From contig NZ_JAJAUZ010000042.1 in NCBI RefSeq assembly GCF_020532645.1, positions 1 through 64,000 of the forward strand: 64,000 bases of DNA, in the 5' to 3' direction. Shown one piece after another: positions 23,203-32,038 of this stretch (position 1 is the stretch's first letter; every line of letters starts with the position of its first letter). The notes under the pieces were generated by a model. The model did not search any database and was not told the origin of the DNA. It saw only the letters and a program-made list of their open reading frames with translations. The translations under genes were made by a program, and so were the position numbers. Source of the DNA: Streptomyces bambusae (GTDB lineage Bacteria > Actinomycetota > Actinomycetes > Streptomycetales > Streptomycetaceae).

Positions 23203-23987
23203 CGGCGGGCGCGTCCGGGGTGCGGGCGCACGCGCGGATCACGGCCGCCGCCGACGGCCGCGGCGGCACCGCTCTGCCGGAACTGGCCGGTTCGGGGCCT
23301 CTCGCCCTCCGCCGCACCGGCTGCGACGGGCCCGAGGCGCACGTCACGCTGGTCGGCGCGATGAGTGCCCCGCTCGGCGGCGACCGGCTCGCTCTCACCG
23401 CCGACCTGGGGCCGGGCGCCGCCCTCAGGCTCACCTCGGCCGCCGCCACCCTCGCGCTGCCCGGCCGCTGCGGCACGGCCGCCCGGTACGACGTACGCCT
23501 CACCCTGGCCGACGGCGCCGCCCTGCGGTGGCTGCCCGAACCGCTGGTCTCCGTACGCGGCAGCGAGCTGGCCGTGTCCACCCGGGCCGAACTCGCCGCC
23601 TCGGCCCGCCTGCTGCTGCGCGAGGAGCTGGTGCTCGGCCGGGCCGGCGAGGCGTCCGGACTCCTCGGCAGCCGGCTCACCGTGGTCCGGGAGGGCCGGC
23701 CGCTCCTCGACCAGGAGGTGTGCTTCGGCCCCGGTGCGCCGGCCGGCTGGGACGGTCCGGCGGGCCTGGCCGGGCACCGGGCGGTCGGCCAGCTCCTCGT
23801 CGTCGACCCGGCGTTCGCGCAGCGGCCGCCGGCCGCCCGGGAGCTGGGGGAGCACGTGGTCGCCGCCCCGCTGGCCGGACCGGCGCTGCTCGTCACCGCC
23901 GTGGCCCCGGACGCGCTGCGGCTGCGGGCCCTGCTGGACGAAGCCGCGGGGCACTACGCGTGGTCAGCGGCGTGCGGTACGACCTGA
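23199..23987 (+). CDS. ureD: Urease accessory protein UreD
   Basis: UreD (UreH), 262 residues, the scaffold that binds urease and provides the nickel path from UreG. Weakly conserved as usual, but PLALRRTGCDGPEAHVTLVG, GPGAALRLTSAAATLALPG and LRWLPEPLVSVRGSELAVST match the family. LLLREELVLGRAGEASG and the conserved Gln in DQEVCFGPG follow. The ATG overlaps the ureG stop (ATGA). It is the last gene of ureABCFGD; a small hairpin follows the stop codon. Confidence 0.9.
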   Translation: MTAGASGVRAHARITAAADGRGGTALPELAGSGPLALRRTGCDGPEAHVTLVGAMSAPLGGDRLALTADLGPGAALRLTSAAATLALPGRCGTAARYDVRLTLADGAALRWLPEPLVSVRGSELAVSTRAELAASARLLLREELVLGRAGEASGLLGSRLTVVREGRPLLDQEVCFGPGAPAGWDGPAGLAGHRAVGQLLVVDPAFAQRPPAARELGEHVVAAPLAGPALLVTAVAPDALRLRALLDEAAGHYAWSAACGTT

Positions 23988-23989
23988 AC

Positions 23990-24002
23990 ACCGCTCAGCG
24001 GT
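23990..24002 (+). terminator. Short hairpin after ureD
   Basis: ACCGCT C AGCGGT immediately follows the ureD stop codon. The six-base-pair stem is weak without a U tract, so it may only trim or stabilise the 3' end of the urease mRNA. Confidence 0.35.
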
Positions 24003-24140
24003 ACACGATCATCCGGTTATCGGGTTGGTAAAGAACCAGCCGCCACTCTGTTGTCAGGGACCTCTCAGGCGAAATGATCCACCTGCAGTCAGACCGGAAC
24101 AGGCCGTCATCGGCCGTACATGACGCAGGGGGATAACCAC

Positions 24141-25787
24141 GTGATACGCACAGCGGTGCTCGGCGGAGCGGGCACTCTGATAGCGGGCACGCTCATCGCG
24201 GGGGCCGTCGTCGCCCCGTCGGCAGCCGCCGACACCCAGGGCCAGAACACGTCCGCGGCCCGTGGCGCGGCCATCGCCGCCGCCCGCGCCGCGCGCGCCG
24301 GCATCACCTGGAAGGACTGTCCCGCCGACTGGGGCCTCGAGGCCCCGATCCAGTGCGGTTGGGTCAAGGTCCCGCTCGACTACACCAAGCCGAACGGCAA
24401 GCAGATCCAGATCGCCGTCGACCGCATCGGCAGCACGGGCACCAAGTCCGAGCGCCAGGGCGCCCTCCTCTACAACCCGGGCGGCCCCGGCGGTTCCGGC
24501 ATGCGCTTCCCGCGCCGGGTCACCACCAAGAACCCGCTGTGGACCAACGTCTCGAAGGCCTACGACTTCGTCGGCTTCGACCCGCGCGGCGTCGGCCACT
24601 CGGCCCCGATCTCCTGCATGGACCCGCAGAAGTTCGTGGCCGGCCCGAAGATGGACCCGGTCCCGGACAGCGAGGCCGACAAGCGCAAGCAGCGCAAGCT
24701 CGCCGCCGCCTACGCGGACGGCTGCGCCAAGCGCAGCGGCGCCATGCTGCCGCACATGACCACGCCGAACACCGTGCGCGACATCGACGTGATCCGTGCC
24801 GCCCTCGGCGAGAAGAAGCTGAACTTCCTCGGCGTCTCCTACGGCACCTACATCGGCGCCGTGTACGCGACGCTGTACCCGACCCACGTGCGCCGCCTGA
24901 TCGTGGACAGCGTGGTCAACCCCTCGAAGGAGAAGATCTGGTACGAGGCCAACCTCGACCAGGACGTCGCCTTCCAGATGCGCTGGAACGACTGGAAGAA
25001 GTGGGTCGCCAAGCACGACGCCACCTTCCACCTGGGCAACACGGCCGCCAAGGTCGAGGCCCAGTGGCTGAAGCTGCGCGCCACCGCCAAGAAGAACCCC
25101 ATCGGCGGCAAGGTCGGCCCGGCCGAGCTCATCGGCTTCTTCCAGAGCGCCCCGTACTACGACTCGGCGTGGGTCCCCACCGCCCAGGTGTGGAGCGCCT
25201 ACGTCGGCGGCGACACCCAGGCGCTGGTCGACGCGGCCGCCCCGGACATGACGGACATCGCGGGCAACGCGGCCTCGGAGAACGGCAACGCCGTCTACAC
25301 GGCCGTCGAGTGCGCGGACGCCAAGTGGCCCACCAGCTGGAAGAAGTGGGACCGCGACAACACCCGGCTGCACAAGGACCACCCGTTCATGACCTGGGCG
25401 AACGCCTGGATGAACCTGCCGTGCGCCACCTGGAAGGCCCCGCAGCAGACCCCGGTCGAGGTCCACGCGAAGAAGGGTCTGCCGCCGGTCCTGATCGTCC
25501 AGGCCACCCGTGACGCGGCCACCCCGTACGAGGGTGCCGTCGAGCTGCACAAGCGTCTCGCCGGCTCGCGCCTGATCACCGAGAAGGGCGCCGGCTCGCA
25601 CGGTGTCACCGGCCAGATCAACGCGTGCATCAACACCCGTGTCGAGACCTACCTGCTGACCGGCAAGGTCGACGCCAAGGACGTGGTCTGCGCCCCGCAC
25701 ACCACCCCGGTCCCGACCGCCGCGCACAAGGCCAAGGCCCAGGCCGACGCCCTCGCGGCCGACCTGCCGGTGCTCCCGCAGCGGTAG
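24141..25787 (+). CDS. Secreted tripeptidyl aminopeptidase (alpha/beta hydrolase)
   Basis: An exported serine peptidase of about 548 residues of the Streptomyces Tap/SlpD/SlpE family, which removes N-terminal tripeptides. A Sec signal (IRTAVLGGAGTLIAGTLIAG, then AAAD) spans about 30 residues. The oxyanion region is LLYNPGGPGGSG, the nucleophile is in LGVSYGTYIG (Ser about 233), the acid in VQATRDAATPYEGA, and the His in GAGSHGVTG. The C-terminal TAP-like domain carries paired Cys. The GTG at 24141 is preferred since GGGGG lies eight bases before it; an ATG at 24120 has no site. It stands alone between the ure operon and a convergent acyltransferase gene. Confidence 0.88.
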   Translation: MIRTAVLGGAGTLIAGTLIAGAVVAPSAAADTQGQNTSAARGAAIAAARAARAGITWKDCPADWGLEAPIQCGWVKVPLDYTKPNGKQIQIAVDRIGSTGTKSERQGALLYNPGGPGGSGMRFPRRVTTKNPLWTNVSKAYDFVGFDPRGVGHSAPISCMDPQKFVAGPKMDPVPDSEADKRKQRKLAAAYADGCAKRSGAMLPHMTTPNTVRDIDVIRAALGEKKLNFLGVSYGTYIGAVYATLYPTHVRRLIVDSVVNPSKEKIWYEANLDQDVAFQMRWNDWKKWVAKHDATFHLGNTAAKVEAQWLKLRATAKKNPIGGKVGPAELIGFFQSAPYYDSAWVPTAQVWSAYVGGDTQALVDAAAPDMTDIAGNAASENGNAVYTAVECADAKWPTSWKKWDRDNTRLHKDHPFMTWANAWMNLPCATWKAPQQTPVEVHAKKGLPPVLIVQATRDAATPYEGAVELHKRLAGSRLITEKGAGSHGVTGQINACINTRVETYLLTGKVDAKDVVCAPHTTPVPTAAHKAKAQADALAADLPVLPQR

Positions 25788-25828
25788 TCACCGGATCCGC
25801 GGTGCACGTGAAGTGACCCGGAAGTGAA

Positions 25829-25846
25829 CCCGGACCCCGGTCCGGG
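25829..25846. terminator. Hairpin between convergent tap and plsC-like genes
   Basis: CCCGGACC CC GGTCCGGG forms a perfect 8-bp stem in the 68-bp gap between the convergent genes. There is no U tract, as is common in high-GC genomes. Confidence 0.6.
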
Positions 25847-25855
25847 GGAGAAGGC

Positions 25856-26575
25856 TCAGCGCGTCCTGCGCTGGGCCTTCTTCGCTTCCGCGGCCGCCGC
25901 CTGCTCCTCCGCCTTCACGTCCGCCGCGTACCGGTCGACGTACTCCTGGCCTGAGAGCCCGAGGATCGCGTAGACGATCTCGTCGGTGACGGCCCGCAGC
26001 ACCGCCTTCTGACCCTCCATCCCGGCGTACCGGGAGAAGTCCAGCGGCTCCCCGAAGCGGATCGTGACGCGCTTCAGCTTCGGCACGACCTGGCCCGGCG
26101 GCTGGATCTCGAAGGTGCCCACCATCGCGCAGGGGATCACCGGGACCCCGGCCCGCAGGGCCATCGCCGCCACCCCGACCTTGCCCTTGTACAGCCGGCC
26201 GTCGTGGGACCGGGTGCCCTCCGGGTAGATCCCGAGCAGCTCGCCCTTGGCGAGTACGCCCAGCCCTTCGCGGATCGCGGCCTGTCCGGCCTCCTTGCCG
26301 CTGCGGTCCACCGGGATCTGGCCGGCGCTGCGGAAGAACGCCGCGGTCAGCCGGCCCTTGAGGCCCGGCCCGGTGAAGTACTCGGCCTTCGCGAGGAAGG
26401 TGATCCGGCGGGCCAGCACCGCCGGCATCAGGAAGTGGTCCGAAAAGGAGAGGTGGTTGCCGGCGACGATCGCCGGGCCCTCGGCCGGGACGTGTTCGAT
26501 CCCTTCGATCCGCGGCCGGAACAGCAGCCGCAGCAGCGGCCCCAGGAGCACGTGCTTGAGCAGGTGGTAGAACAC
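25856..26575 (-). CDS. Lysophospholipid (1-acylglycerol-3-phosphate) acyltransferase, PlsC family
   Basis: A 239-residue membrane-associated acyltransferase. The catalytic HX4D motif is NHLSFSD (His41, Asp46). Substrate-binding motif III is YPEGTRSHDG, motif II is in GRLTAAFFRSAGQIPVDR, and motif IV is PVIPCAMVGTFEI. The N-terminal 20 residues are hydrophobic and basic, suited to membrane contact. The C-terminus ends in a charged Ala/Glu/Lys helix. It probably makes phosphatidic acid or acylates a related glycerolipid. GTG at 26575 has GAAGGGG seven bases upstream. Confidence 0.88.
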   Translation of the reverse strand: MFYHLLKHVLLGPLLRLLFRPRIEGIEHVPAEGPAIVAGNHLSFSDHFLMPAVLARRITFLAKAEYFTGPGLKGRLTAAFFRSAGQIPVDRSGKEAGQAAIREGLGVLAKGELLGIYPEGTRSHDGRLYKGKVGVAAMALRAGVPVIPCAMVGTFEIQPPGQVVPKLKRVTIRFGEPLDFSRYAGMEGQKAVLRAVTDEIVYAILGLSGQEYVDRYAADVKAEEQAAAAEAKKAQRRTR

Positions 26576-26667
26576 GGGCAGACCCCTTCGTCACCGCCGT
26601 ACGGCTTGCACATCTTGCCAGTTCGCGAGGTGGCTGCGCGGGGTGCGGCCGGGCGGCCGGGGCGGGG

Positions 26668-26826
26668 TCAGTTGCCGCGGGAGGCGGCCATGCCGATCGT
26701 CAGCACGCCGAGCACCACCCAGCCGAACCAGAGCCAGCCGTTGGAGCCCAGCACCACCGAGTAGGCGGAGACCACGACGAGGCCGCCGAGCGTCAGACCG
26801 GCCATCGTCTTCACAGATCCGGGCAT
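26668..26826 (-). CDS. Small two-TM membrane protein, 52 aa
   Basis: A 52-residue protein, MPGSVKTMAGLTLGG to GMAASRGN, with two hydrophobic segments (about 8-27 and 31-47) separated by SNGW. The ATG at 26826 is preceded by GAGAAGGGG at good distance, supporting real translation. Function unknown. It lies between the PlsC-like gene and ctaG, all on the minus strand. Confidence 0.65.
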   Translation of the reverse strand: MPGSVKTMAGLTLGGLVVVSAYSVVLGSNGWLWFGWVVLGVLTIGMAASRGN

Positions 26827-26957
26827 GAGCGTCCCCTTCTCCCGGCCGTCCGCAGCGGATCGCTCCGCCCGGCCGGCCACCAGGGGGCCATCGTCCCGCC
26901 AAGACCGCCGCGGCGCTACTCTCCGCGCCGCGGCCGTCCGCGCCCGGGGGCCCTCGG

Positions 26958-27911
26958 CTACCCGCGGCTCCGGAGCGAGGCGAGGTACGCGTTGTAGGCC
27001 TCCAGCTCCTTGTCGCCGTCGCGGTCTGCGGCCCGGTCGTTGCGCTTCGCCGTCCGCTGCTCCGAGTGGTACCACTGGTAGATCAGCGCGATCAGCACCA
27101 GCACGGACGGGATCTCGCTGAACGCCCAGGCGATGCCGCCGGCCCACTGCTGGTCGTCGAGGGCGTCGAGGCCCAGCGAGGCGGGCGGGTTCGCGTACGT
27201 GCCGATCATCGGCTCGCTCGCCATCATCAGCGCGATGCCGAAGAACGCGTGGAAGGGCATGCCCGCGAACAGCTCCAGCATCCGCATCACGTAGCCGGGG
27301 CGGTGCGGGCCCGGGTCCACGCCCATGATCGGCCAGAAGAAGATCAGGCCGACCGCCAGGAAGTGCACCATCATCCCGATGTGCCCGGGCCGGCTGCCCA
27401 TCAGGGTGTCGAACAGCGGGGTGAAGTAGAGGGCGTAGAGGCTCGCGATGAACATCGGGATCGTGAACGCCGGATGCGTCACCACCCGCATGTAGCGGCT
27501 GTGCAGCAGCGCGAGCAGCAGCTCGCGCGGGCCCTTGCGGCCCCGGCCGGCCGGCGGCAGCGCCCGCAGCGCCAGCGTCATCGGCGCGCCGAGCAGCAGC
27601 AGGATCGGCGACAGCATGCTGATGACCATGTGCTGGACCATGTGCACGCTGAACATGACCATGCCGTAGTCGTTCAGCTTGGTGCACATCACCAGGGCGA
27701 CGCTCAGCACGCCGGCCGTCCACGCGACCGTCCGGCCCCACGACCAGCTGTCGCCGCGGCGGCGCAGCCGCACCACGCCCCAGCCGTACAGGGCCAGCCC
27801 GAGCAGGCAGCCGATCAGGAAGAAGGGGTCGGCGGAGAATTCGAGCCCCCGCCCCAGCGTGAACGGCGGCAGGTCCATCTGCATGTCCATGCCGTGCCCG
27901 CTGTGATCCAT
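26958..27911 (-). CDS. ctaG: Cytochrome c oxidase assembly factor CtaG (caa3 type)
   Basis: A 317-residue, seven-helix membrane protein of the CtaG_Caa3 family, implicated in copper insertion and assembly of haem-copper oxidases. The N-terminus MDHSGHGMDMQMDLPP is rich in His and Met, fitting copper handling. SVHMVQHMVISMLSPILLLLG and GMMVHFLAVGLIFFWPIMG (His and Met lined helices) are conserved blocks, as is FHAFFGIALM. The ATG at 27911 follows AAGGGAG. The cytoplasmic C-terminus is charged (QRTAKRNDRAADRDG). Confidence 0.9.
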   Translation of the reverse strand: MDHSGHGMDMQMDLPPFTLGRGLEFSADPFFLIGCLLGLALYGWGVVRLRRRGDSWSWGRTVAWTAGVLSVALVMCTKLNDYGMVMFSVHMVQHMVISMLSPILLLLGAPMTLALRALPPAGRGRKGPRELLLALLHSRYMRVVTHPAFTIPMFIASLYALYFTPLFDTLMGSRPGHIGMMVHFLAVGLIFFWPIMGVDPGPHRPGYVMRMLELFAGMPFHAFFGIALMMASEPMIGTYANPPASLGLDALDDQQWAGGIAWAFSEIPSVLVLIALIYQWYHSEQRTAKRNDRAADRDGDKELEAYNAYLASLRSRG

Positions 27912-27951
27912 GTGCCTACTCCCTTGACCGTGGTGCCCCACCACAGTAGTG

Positions 27952-27983
27952 CCGCCCCCGGACGCGGCCGCGTCCGGGGGCGG
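27952..27983 (-). terminator. 32-bp perfect palindrome, pfkA terminator
   Basis: CCGCCCCCGGACGCGG followed by its exact complement CCGCGTCCGGGGGCGG lies 21 bp beyond the pfkA stop and 41 bp before ctaG. It can form a very stable 16-bp hairpin and probably terminates the pfkA transcript; it also insulates ctaG. Confidence 0.75.
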
Positions 27984-28003
27984 TCACAAGACAGGGGGAA
28001 AGG

Positions 28004-29029
28004 TCACAAAACGTTCTGCGCCTCGGCGTAGCGGTCGGCGGGCACCGTCTTCAGGCTCTCCACCGCACGTGCCAGCGGGACCATGGTGACGTCGGTGCCG
28101 CGCAGCGCCGTCATCATGCCGAACTCGCCGCGGTGCGCGGCCTCCACCGCGTGCCAGCCGAACCGGGTGGCGAGCACCCGGTCGTACGCGGTCGGGGTGC
28201 CGCCGCGCTGGACGTGGCCCAGGATGACCGGCCGGGCCTCCTTGCCCAGACGGCGCTCCAGCTCGACGGCCAGCAGGTTGCCGATGCCGGCGAACCGCTC
28301 GTGGCCGTAGATGTCCTTGCCGCCGTCCTGGAACTCCATCGTGCCCGGCCGCGGCTTGGCGCCCTCGGCCACCACCACGATCGCGAACCGCTTGCCCGCA
28401 GAGAACCGCTCGCCGACCACCCGGGTCAGCTCGTCGATGTCGAAGGGCCGCTCCGGCACCACGATCGCGTGCGCACCGGCCGCCATGCCCGAGTGCAGTG
28501 CGATCCAGCCGGTGTGCCGGCCCATCACCTCGACGACCATGACCCGCTGGTGCGACTCGGCGGTCGTCTTCAGCCGGTCCAGGGCCTCGGTGGCGACGCC
28601 CACCGCGGTGTCGAAGCCGAAGGTGACGTCGGTGACGGCGATGTCGTTGTCGATCGTCTTCGGCACGCCCACGATCGGCAGCCCGGCCTCGGACAGCAGG
28701 TGCGCGGCCTTCAGGGTGCCCTCGCCGCCGATCGGGATGATCGCGTCCAGGCTGAGGTCGGCCACGTGCCCGCGGGCCCGCTCGACGCCGTCGCGCAGAT
28801 GGGCGGGCTGGACCCGGGAGGAGCCGAGGATGGTGCCGCCGCGGGCCAGGATGCCGGCCACGGCGTCCAGGTCGAGCTTGCGGTAGTCGCACTCCAGGAG
28901 GCCCTTCCAGCCGTCCTGGAAGCCGATGACCTCGTCGCCGTGATCGACGACGGCGCGGTGCACGACCGAGCGGATGACGGCATTGAGGCCGGGGCAGTCG
29001 CCGCCGGAAGTGAGCACACCAATGCGCAT
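28004..29029 (-). CDS. pfkA: 6-phosphofructokinase
   Basis: PfkA, 341 residues, phosphorylates fructose 6-phosphate. Motifs are TSGGDCPGLN (8-16), the nucleotide-site IGGEGT (100-105), the catalytic PKTIDND (123-129, Asp127), MGRHTG and ERPFDID. In E. coli numbering, residue 104 is Gly, typical of ATP-dependent enzymes. Residue 124 is Lys, typical of pyrophosphate enzymes. This mixed signature is that of the actinobacterial subgroup with both ATP enzymes (Streptomyces) and PPi enzymes (Amycolatopsis). The ATG at 29029 follows AAAGG. It is monocistronic, bounded by strong hairpins on both sides. Confidence 0.93.
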   Translation of the reverse strand: MRIGVLTSGGDCPGLNAVIRSVVHRAVVDHGDEVIGFQDGWKGLLECDYRKLDLDAVAGILARGGTILGSSRVQPAHLRDGVERARGHVADLSLDAIIPIGGEGTLKAAHLLSEAGLPIVGVPKTIDNDIAVTDVTFGFDTAVGVATEALDRLKTTAESHQRVMVVEVMGRHTGWIALHSGMAAGAHAIVVPERPFDIDELTRVVGERFSAGKRFAIVVVAEGAKPRPGTMEFQDGGKDIYGHERFAGIGNLLAVELERRLGKEARPVILGHVQRGGTPTAYDRVLATRFGWHAVEAAHRGEFGMMTALRGTDVTMVPLARAVESLKTVPADRYAEAQNVL

Positions 29030-29159
29030 GGCAGAAACCTTTGCAACGTGGGCCGACGACCGGACCACGTCGTCCGGTTGGAACTGATGGTCAGCCTACA
29101 AGCGCACAGGGCATGGACTGAACCATCCTCCACATGCTGGGCGCATCGATTGTGTGAAC

Positions 29160-29190
29160 GCTCAATCCCCGTTTCGGGGCTCATTTGAGC
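29160..29190. other. Composite hairpin upstream of pfkA
   Basis: GCTCAA pairs with TTGAGC and, inside it, CCCCG with CGGGG around TTT. It lies between the gatD terminator and the pfkA start region (leftward), so it may be part of the gatD 3' end or lie upstream of the pfkA promoter. Confidence 0.4.
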
Positions 29191-29212
29191 GACGCAGTGG
29201 CGAAGCAGCAAA

Positions 29213-29253
29213 GCCGCCGGCCCGGTCCCCGTGGCGGGGTCCGGGCCGGCGGC
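29213..29253 (-). terminator. Strong terminator hairpin after gatD
   Basis: GCCGCCGGCCCGG T CCCC pairs perfectly with GGGG T CCGGGCCGGCGGC around GTGGC, giving a 17-bp stem with one T-T mismatch, 22 bp beyond the gatD stop codon. It separates murT-gatD from pfkA. Confidence 0.85.
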
Positions 29254-29275
29254 GGTGTCGGTCGCGCGGAGGCGG

Positions 29276-30004
29276 CTATGCGGGCTGGGTGGCCGCCGCG
29301 ATGCGCTCGGCGCGCAGCGCCTCGTACCAGCGGTCGTCCACCGGCGGCAGCGCGTTCACGTCGAGGGCCAGCTTCAGCAGCAGGTCCGCGATGAGCGGGT
29401 TGCGCGCCATCACGGGGCCGTGCATGTACGTGCCGAACACGGTCTCGTTGTACGCGCCTTCGGTGCCGTCGCCGGTGCCGTTGCCGCGGCCGAGCCGCAC
29501 CCGGGCGAACGGCTTGGCCGTCGGGCCCAGTTGCGTGACGCCCTGGTGGTTCTCGAAGCCGGTCAGCTGCGGCAGGCCGAGCTGCGGGTCGATGTCCGCG
29601 AGGACGTCGCCGACGCAGCGCTCGCCGGTGCCGCGCACCGTCTCGACGTCGAGCAGGCCGAGGCCCGGCTCGCGCTCGCCGAGGTCGTTGATGAAGGCGT
29701 GGCCGAGGATCTGGTAGCCGGCGCACACCGAGAAGACGATCGCCCCGTTGGACACCGCCCGCTCCAGGCCGCCGTCCCGGCGCAGCCGCTCCGCGGCCAG
29801 CCGCTGCGGCCGGTCCTCGCCGCCGCCGATCAGGTAGATGTCGCCCGACGTGGGGATCGGCTGGTCGCTGCGCACGTCCACGCGCTGCACGTCCAGGCCG
29901 CGCAGGCGCGCCCGGCGCTCCACGACCAGCGCGTTGCCCTGGTCTCCGTACGTGCTGAGCAGGTCCGGGTAGACCCACACCAGACGCAGGCTGCTCTCGC
30001 TCAT
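29276..30004 (-). CDS. gatD: Lipid II isoglutaminyl synthase, glutamine amidotransferase subunit
   Basis: GatD, 242 residues, a class I (CobB/CobQ-type) glutaminase that supplies ammonia to MurT for amidation of D-Glu in lipid II. The nucleophile is Cys94 in IVFSVCAGYQIL and the catalytic His195 is in GTYMHGPVMARNP. YLIGGGEDRPQ and FENHQGVTQLG are conserved positions. The Cys94 position is the same as in Staphylococcus aureus GatD. It starts 46 bp after murT with AAGGACG upstream, so the two form an operon. Confidence 0.93.
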   Translation of the reverse strand: MSESSLRLVWVYPDLLSTYGDQGNALVVERRARLRGLDVQRVDVRSDQPIPTSGDIYLIGGGEDRPQRLAAERLRRDGGLERAVSNGAIVFSVCAGYQILGHAFINDLGEREPGLGLLDVETVRGTGERCVGDVLADIDPQLGLPQLTGFENHQGVTQLGPTAKPFARVRLGRGNGTGDGTEGAYNETVFGTYMHGPVMARNPLIADLLLKLALDVNALPPVDDRWYEALRAERIAAATQPA

Positions 30005-30050
30005 TCGCTTTTCGTCCTTATCCGGATGGTCCGGTTCGTCCGGTGGTGGG

Positions 30051-31289
30051 TCAGTTGCCGACGCGGCGGCGCACGTCCTGGAACGCCGTGTAGTTGGCGA
30101 TCAGCTCGATCTGGCCGGGCGGCGCCAGCTGCACGGCCTCGTCCAGCGTCTCGCAGACCCGGAAGTCCAGGCCGGCGACCTCCAGGCGGACGGCCAGGTC
30201 GAGACGGCGGTCGCCGATCACGAAGATCGGGTGGCCGGCCAGCCGCGGGTAGTCCACGTCCCACAGCCAGGAGGTGTCGGTGCCGTCCGCGCCGCGCGCG
30301 TTCACCGAAAGGATCACCGGCGCGGGCGCCGGATCGATGAGGGAAAACGTTTCGAGCCACCCCGCCGGGTTCTTCGCGAGGAGCAGGCGCAGCTCCCGGT
30401 TCTGGAAGTTCACCACGTCGTAGCGGCCCGCGACGGCCTGCACCTGGTACATGCGCTCCAGGGCGACCTGCGGGGGCACCCCGAAGACCGCGGCGACGGC
30501 CGCCGAGGTGGCGGCGTTCGCCTTGTTGGCGCGGCCGGGCAGCTGGAGGTGGATCGGCCAGGCCGAGCCGTGCGGGTCCAGGACGTGGTCCCCGCTGAGC
30601 ACCCAGCTCGGAGTGGGGCGGCGGAAGCCGCACTCGCCGCAGAACCAGTCGTCGCCGGGGCGCTGCATGACGCCGCCGCACGCCGGGCAGGACCAGGCGT
30701 CGTCCTTCCACTCCTGGCCGGCCGCCACCCACACGACGTTCTGCGAGGAGGACGCCGACCACACGATCAGCGGGTCGTCGCAGTTCGCGATGATCACGGC
30801 CTTGGAGCCGGCCAGGCCCTCGCGCCACTTCTCGGCGAGCATCCGGGTCTCGGCCGCGCGGTCCAGCTGGTCGCGGGAGAGGTTGAGCAGCGCGATGGCC
30901 TTCGGGGTGACGTCGCGGGCCACGCCCGCGAGGTACTTCTCGTCGACCTCGATGACGCCGTACCTGGCGTCCGAGCCGCCGGCCAGTGCCGAGGTGATGC
31001 CCGCGGGCATGTTCGCGCCGAGCGCGTTCGAGACCACCGGACCGCTGGCCCGCAGGGCCTCCGCGATCAGCCGGGTCGTCGTCGTCTTGCCGTTCGTCGC
31101 CGACACCAGGACGACGTCAAGGTGCTGTGCCAACCGTCCCAGCAGATCGGGGTCGAGCTTGAGCGCGACCTTGCCCCCGATCACCGATCCGCTTCCGCGC
31201 CCCGCGGCCCGCGACACCGCCGCCGCGGCCTTGCCCGCCGTCACGGCCAGCTTGGCGCGCGGCGAAAGCGGCTCCGTGTTGCCTGCCAT
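30051..31289 (-). CDS. murT: Lipid II isoglutaminyl synthase, Mur ligase subunit
   Basis: MurT, 412 residues, uses ATP and GatD-derived ammonia to amidate the alpha-carboxylate of D-isoglutamate in lipid II, needed for efficient cross-linking. The Mur ligase P-loop SATNGKTTTTRL lies near 62-73. LNLSRDQLDRAAE is the central-domain motif. WSCPACGG with a later FCGECGF forms the Cys4 ribbon that distinguishes MurT from MurE-type ligases. A C-terminal DUF1727 domain follows. The ATG at 31289 follows AAGGAGGAAC. It is the first gene of murT-gatD and diverges from def. Confidence 0.94.
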   Translation of the reverse strand: MAGNTEPLSPRAKLAVTAGKAAAAVSRAAGRGSGSVIGGKVALKLDPDLLGRLAQHLDVVLVSATNGKTTTTRLIAEALRASGPVVSNALGANMPAGITSALAGGSDARYGVIEVDEKYLAGVARDVTPKAIALLNLSRDQLDRAAETRMLAEKWREGLAGSKAVIIANCDDPLIVWSASSSQNVVWVAAGQEWKDDAWSCPACGGVMQRPGDDWFCGECGFRRPTPSWVLSGDHVLDPHGSAWPIHLQLPGRANKANAATSAAVAAVFGVPPQVALERMYQVQAVAGRYDVVNFQNRELRLLLAKNPAGWLETFSLIDPAPAPVILSVNARGADGTDTSWLWDVDYPRLAGHPIFVIGDRRLDLAVRLEVAGLDFRVCETLDEAVQLAPPGQIELIANYTAFQDVRRRVGN

Positions 31290-31382
31290 CGTCCTTGTTC
31301 CTCCTTGCGTCGGTCCGGGTCAGCCTATCCAGAACCGGTCAGAGCCCTGACCGCGGCGCTGCTGAGAGCCTCGGACATCCTC

Positions 31383-31388
31383 ATATAT
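31383..31388 (+). promoter_or_regulatory. Putative -10 box for def
   Basis: TATATT lies 24 bp before the def ATG, in the murT/def divergent region. No good -35 is visible at the right distance. Transcription would begin close to the start codon and explain the lack of a Shine-Dalgarno before def. Confidence 0.35.
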
Positions 31389-31411
31389 TCGCCCGACGTA
31401 CCCTTACCGCC

Positions 31412-31972
31412 ATGCGACAGCGCGTCATCCCCGGCAGTTCCGGTCTCGTCCGCACCATGACCCTGCTGGGGGACCCGGTGCTCCGTTCCGCTTGTGCGGA
31501 GGTCACCGACTTCGGTCCCGGCCTCAAGCGTCTCGTGGAGGACATGTTCGCCACCATGTACGCCGCCGAGGGCGTGGGCCTGGCCGCCAACCAGATCGGG
31601 GTCGCCCAGCGGGTGTTCGTCTACGACTGCCCCGACGACGAGGACGTCCGGCACGTCGGGCACGTGGTGAACCCGCGCCTGGTCGAAGCCGACGGAATCG
31701 AGGTCCTCGGCCCCGAGGGCTGCCTGTCCCTGCCCGGCCTGGAGGCCGGCACGGTGCGCCACGACCGGGCGGTCGTCGAGGGCGTGACGGTGGACGGCGA
31801 GCCGGTGCGGATCACCGGCACCGGTTTCTTCGCCCGCTGCCTCCAGCACGAGTGCGACCACCTCGACGGCACCGTCTACGCGGACCGGGTCACCGGCCTG
31901 CGGTCCCGGCGGCTGCAGCGGCAGATCCGCAAGGCGCCCTGGCACCGGACGCCCGGGCAGCTGCCCGGCTGA
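31412..31972 (+). CDS. def: Peptide deformylase
   Basis: A 186-residue metal-dependent peptide deformylase that removes the formyl group from new N-termini. All three motifs are intact: GVGLAANQIG (54-63), EGCLSLPG with metal ligand Cys104, and QHECDHLDG with His146, catalytic Glu147 and His150. The N-terminal extension (MRQRVIPGSSGLVR) is longer than in E. coli. There is no clear Shine-Dalgarno before the ATG at 31412, suggesting a short leader. Confidence 0.94.
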   Translation: MRQRVIPGSSGLVRTMTLLGDPVLRSACAEVTDFGPGLKRLVEDMFATMYAAEGVGLAANQIGVAQRVFVYDCPDDEDVRHVGHVVNPRLVEADGIEVLGPEGCLSLPGLEAGTVRHDRAVVEGVTVDGEPVRITGTGFFARCLQHECDHLDGTVYADRVTGLRSRRLQRQIRKAPWHRTPGQLPG

Positions 31973-32038
31973 GCCGCCGGGCCGCGATCCGGCGGCGCGG
32001 CCGCGCGGGGCGGCCGCGCGGGGCGCCGCCGGGTCGGT

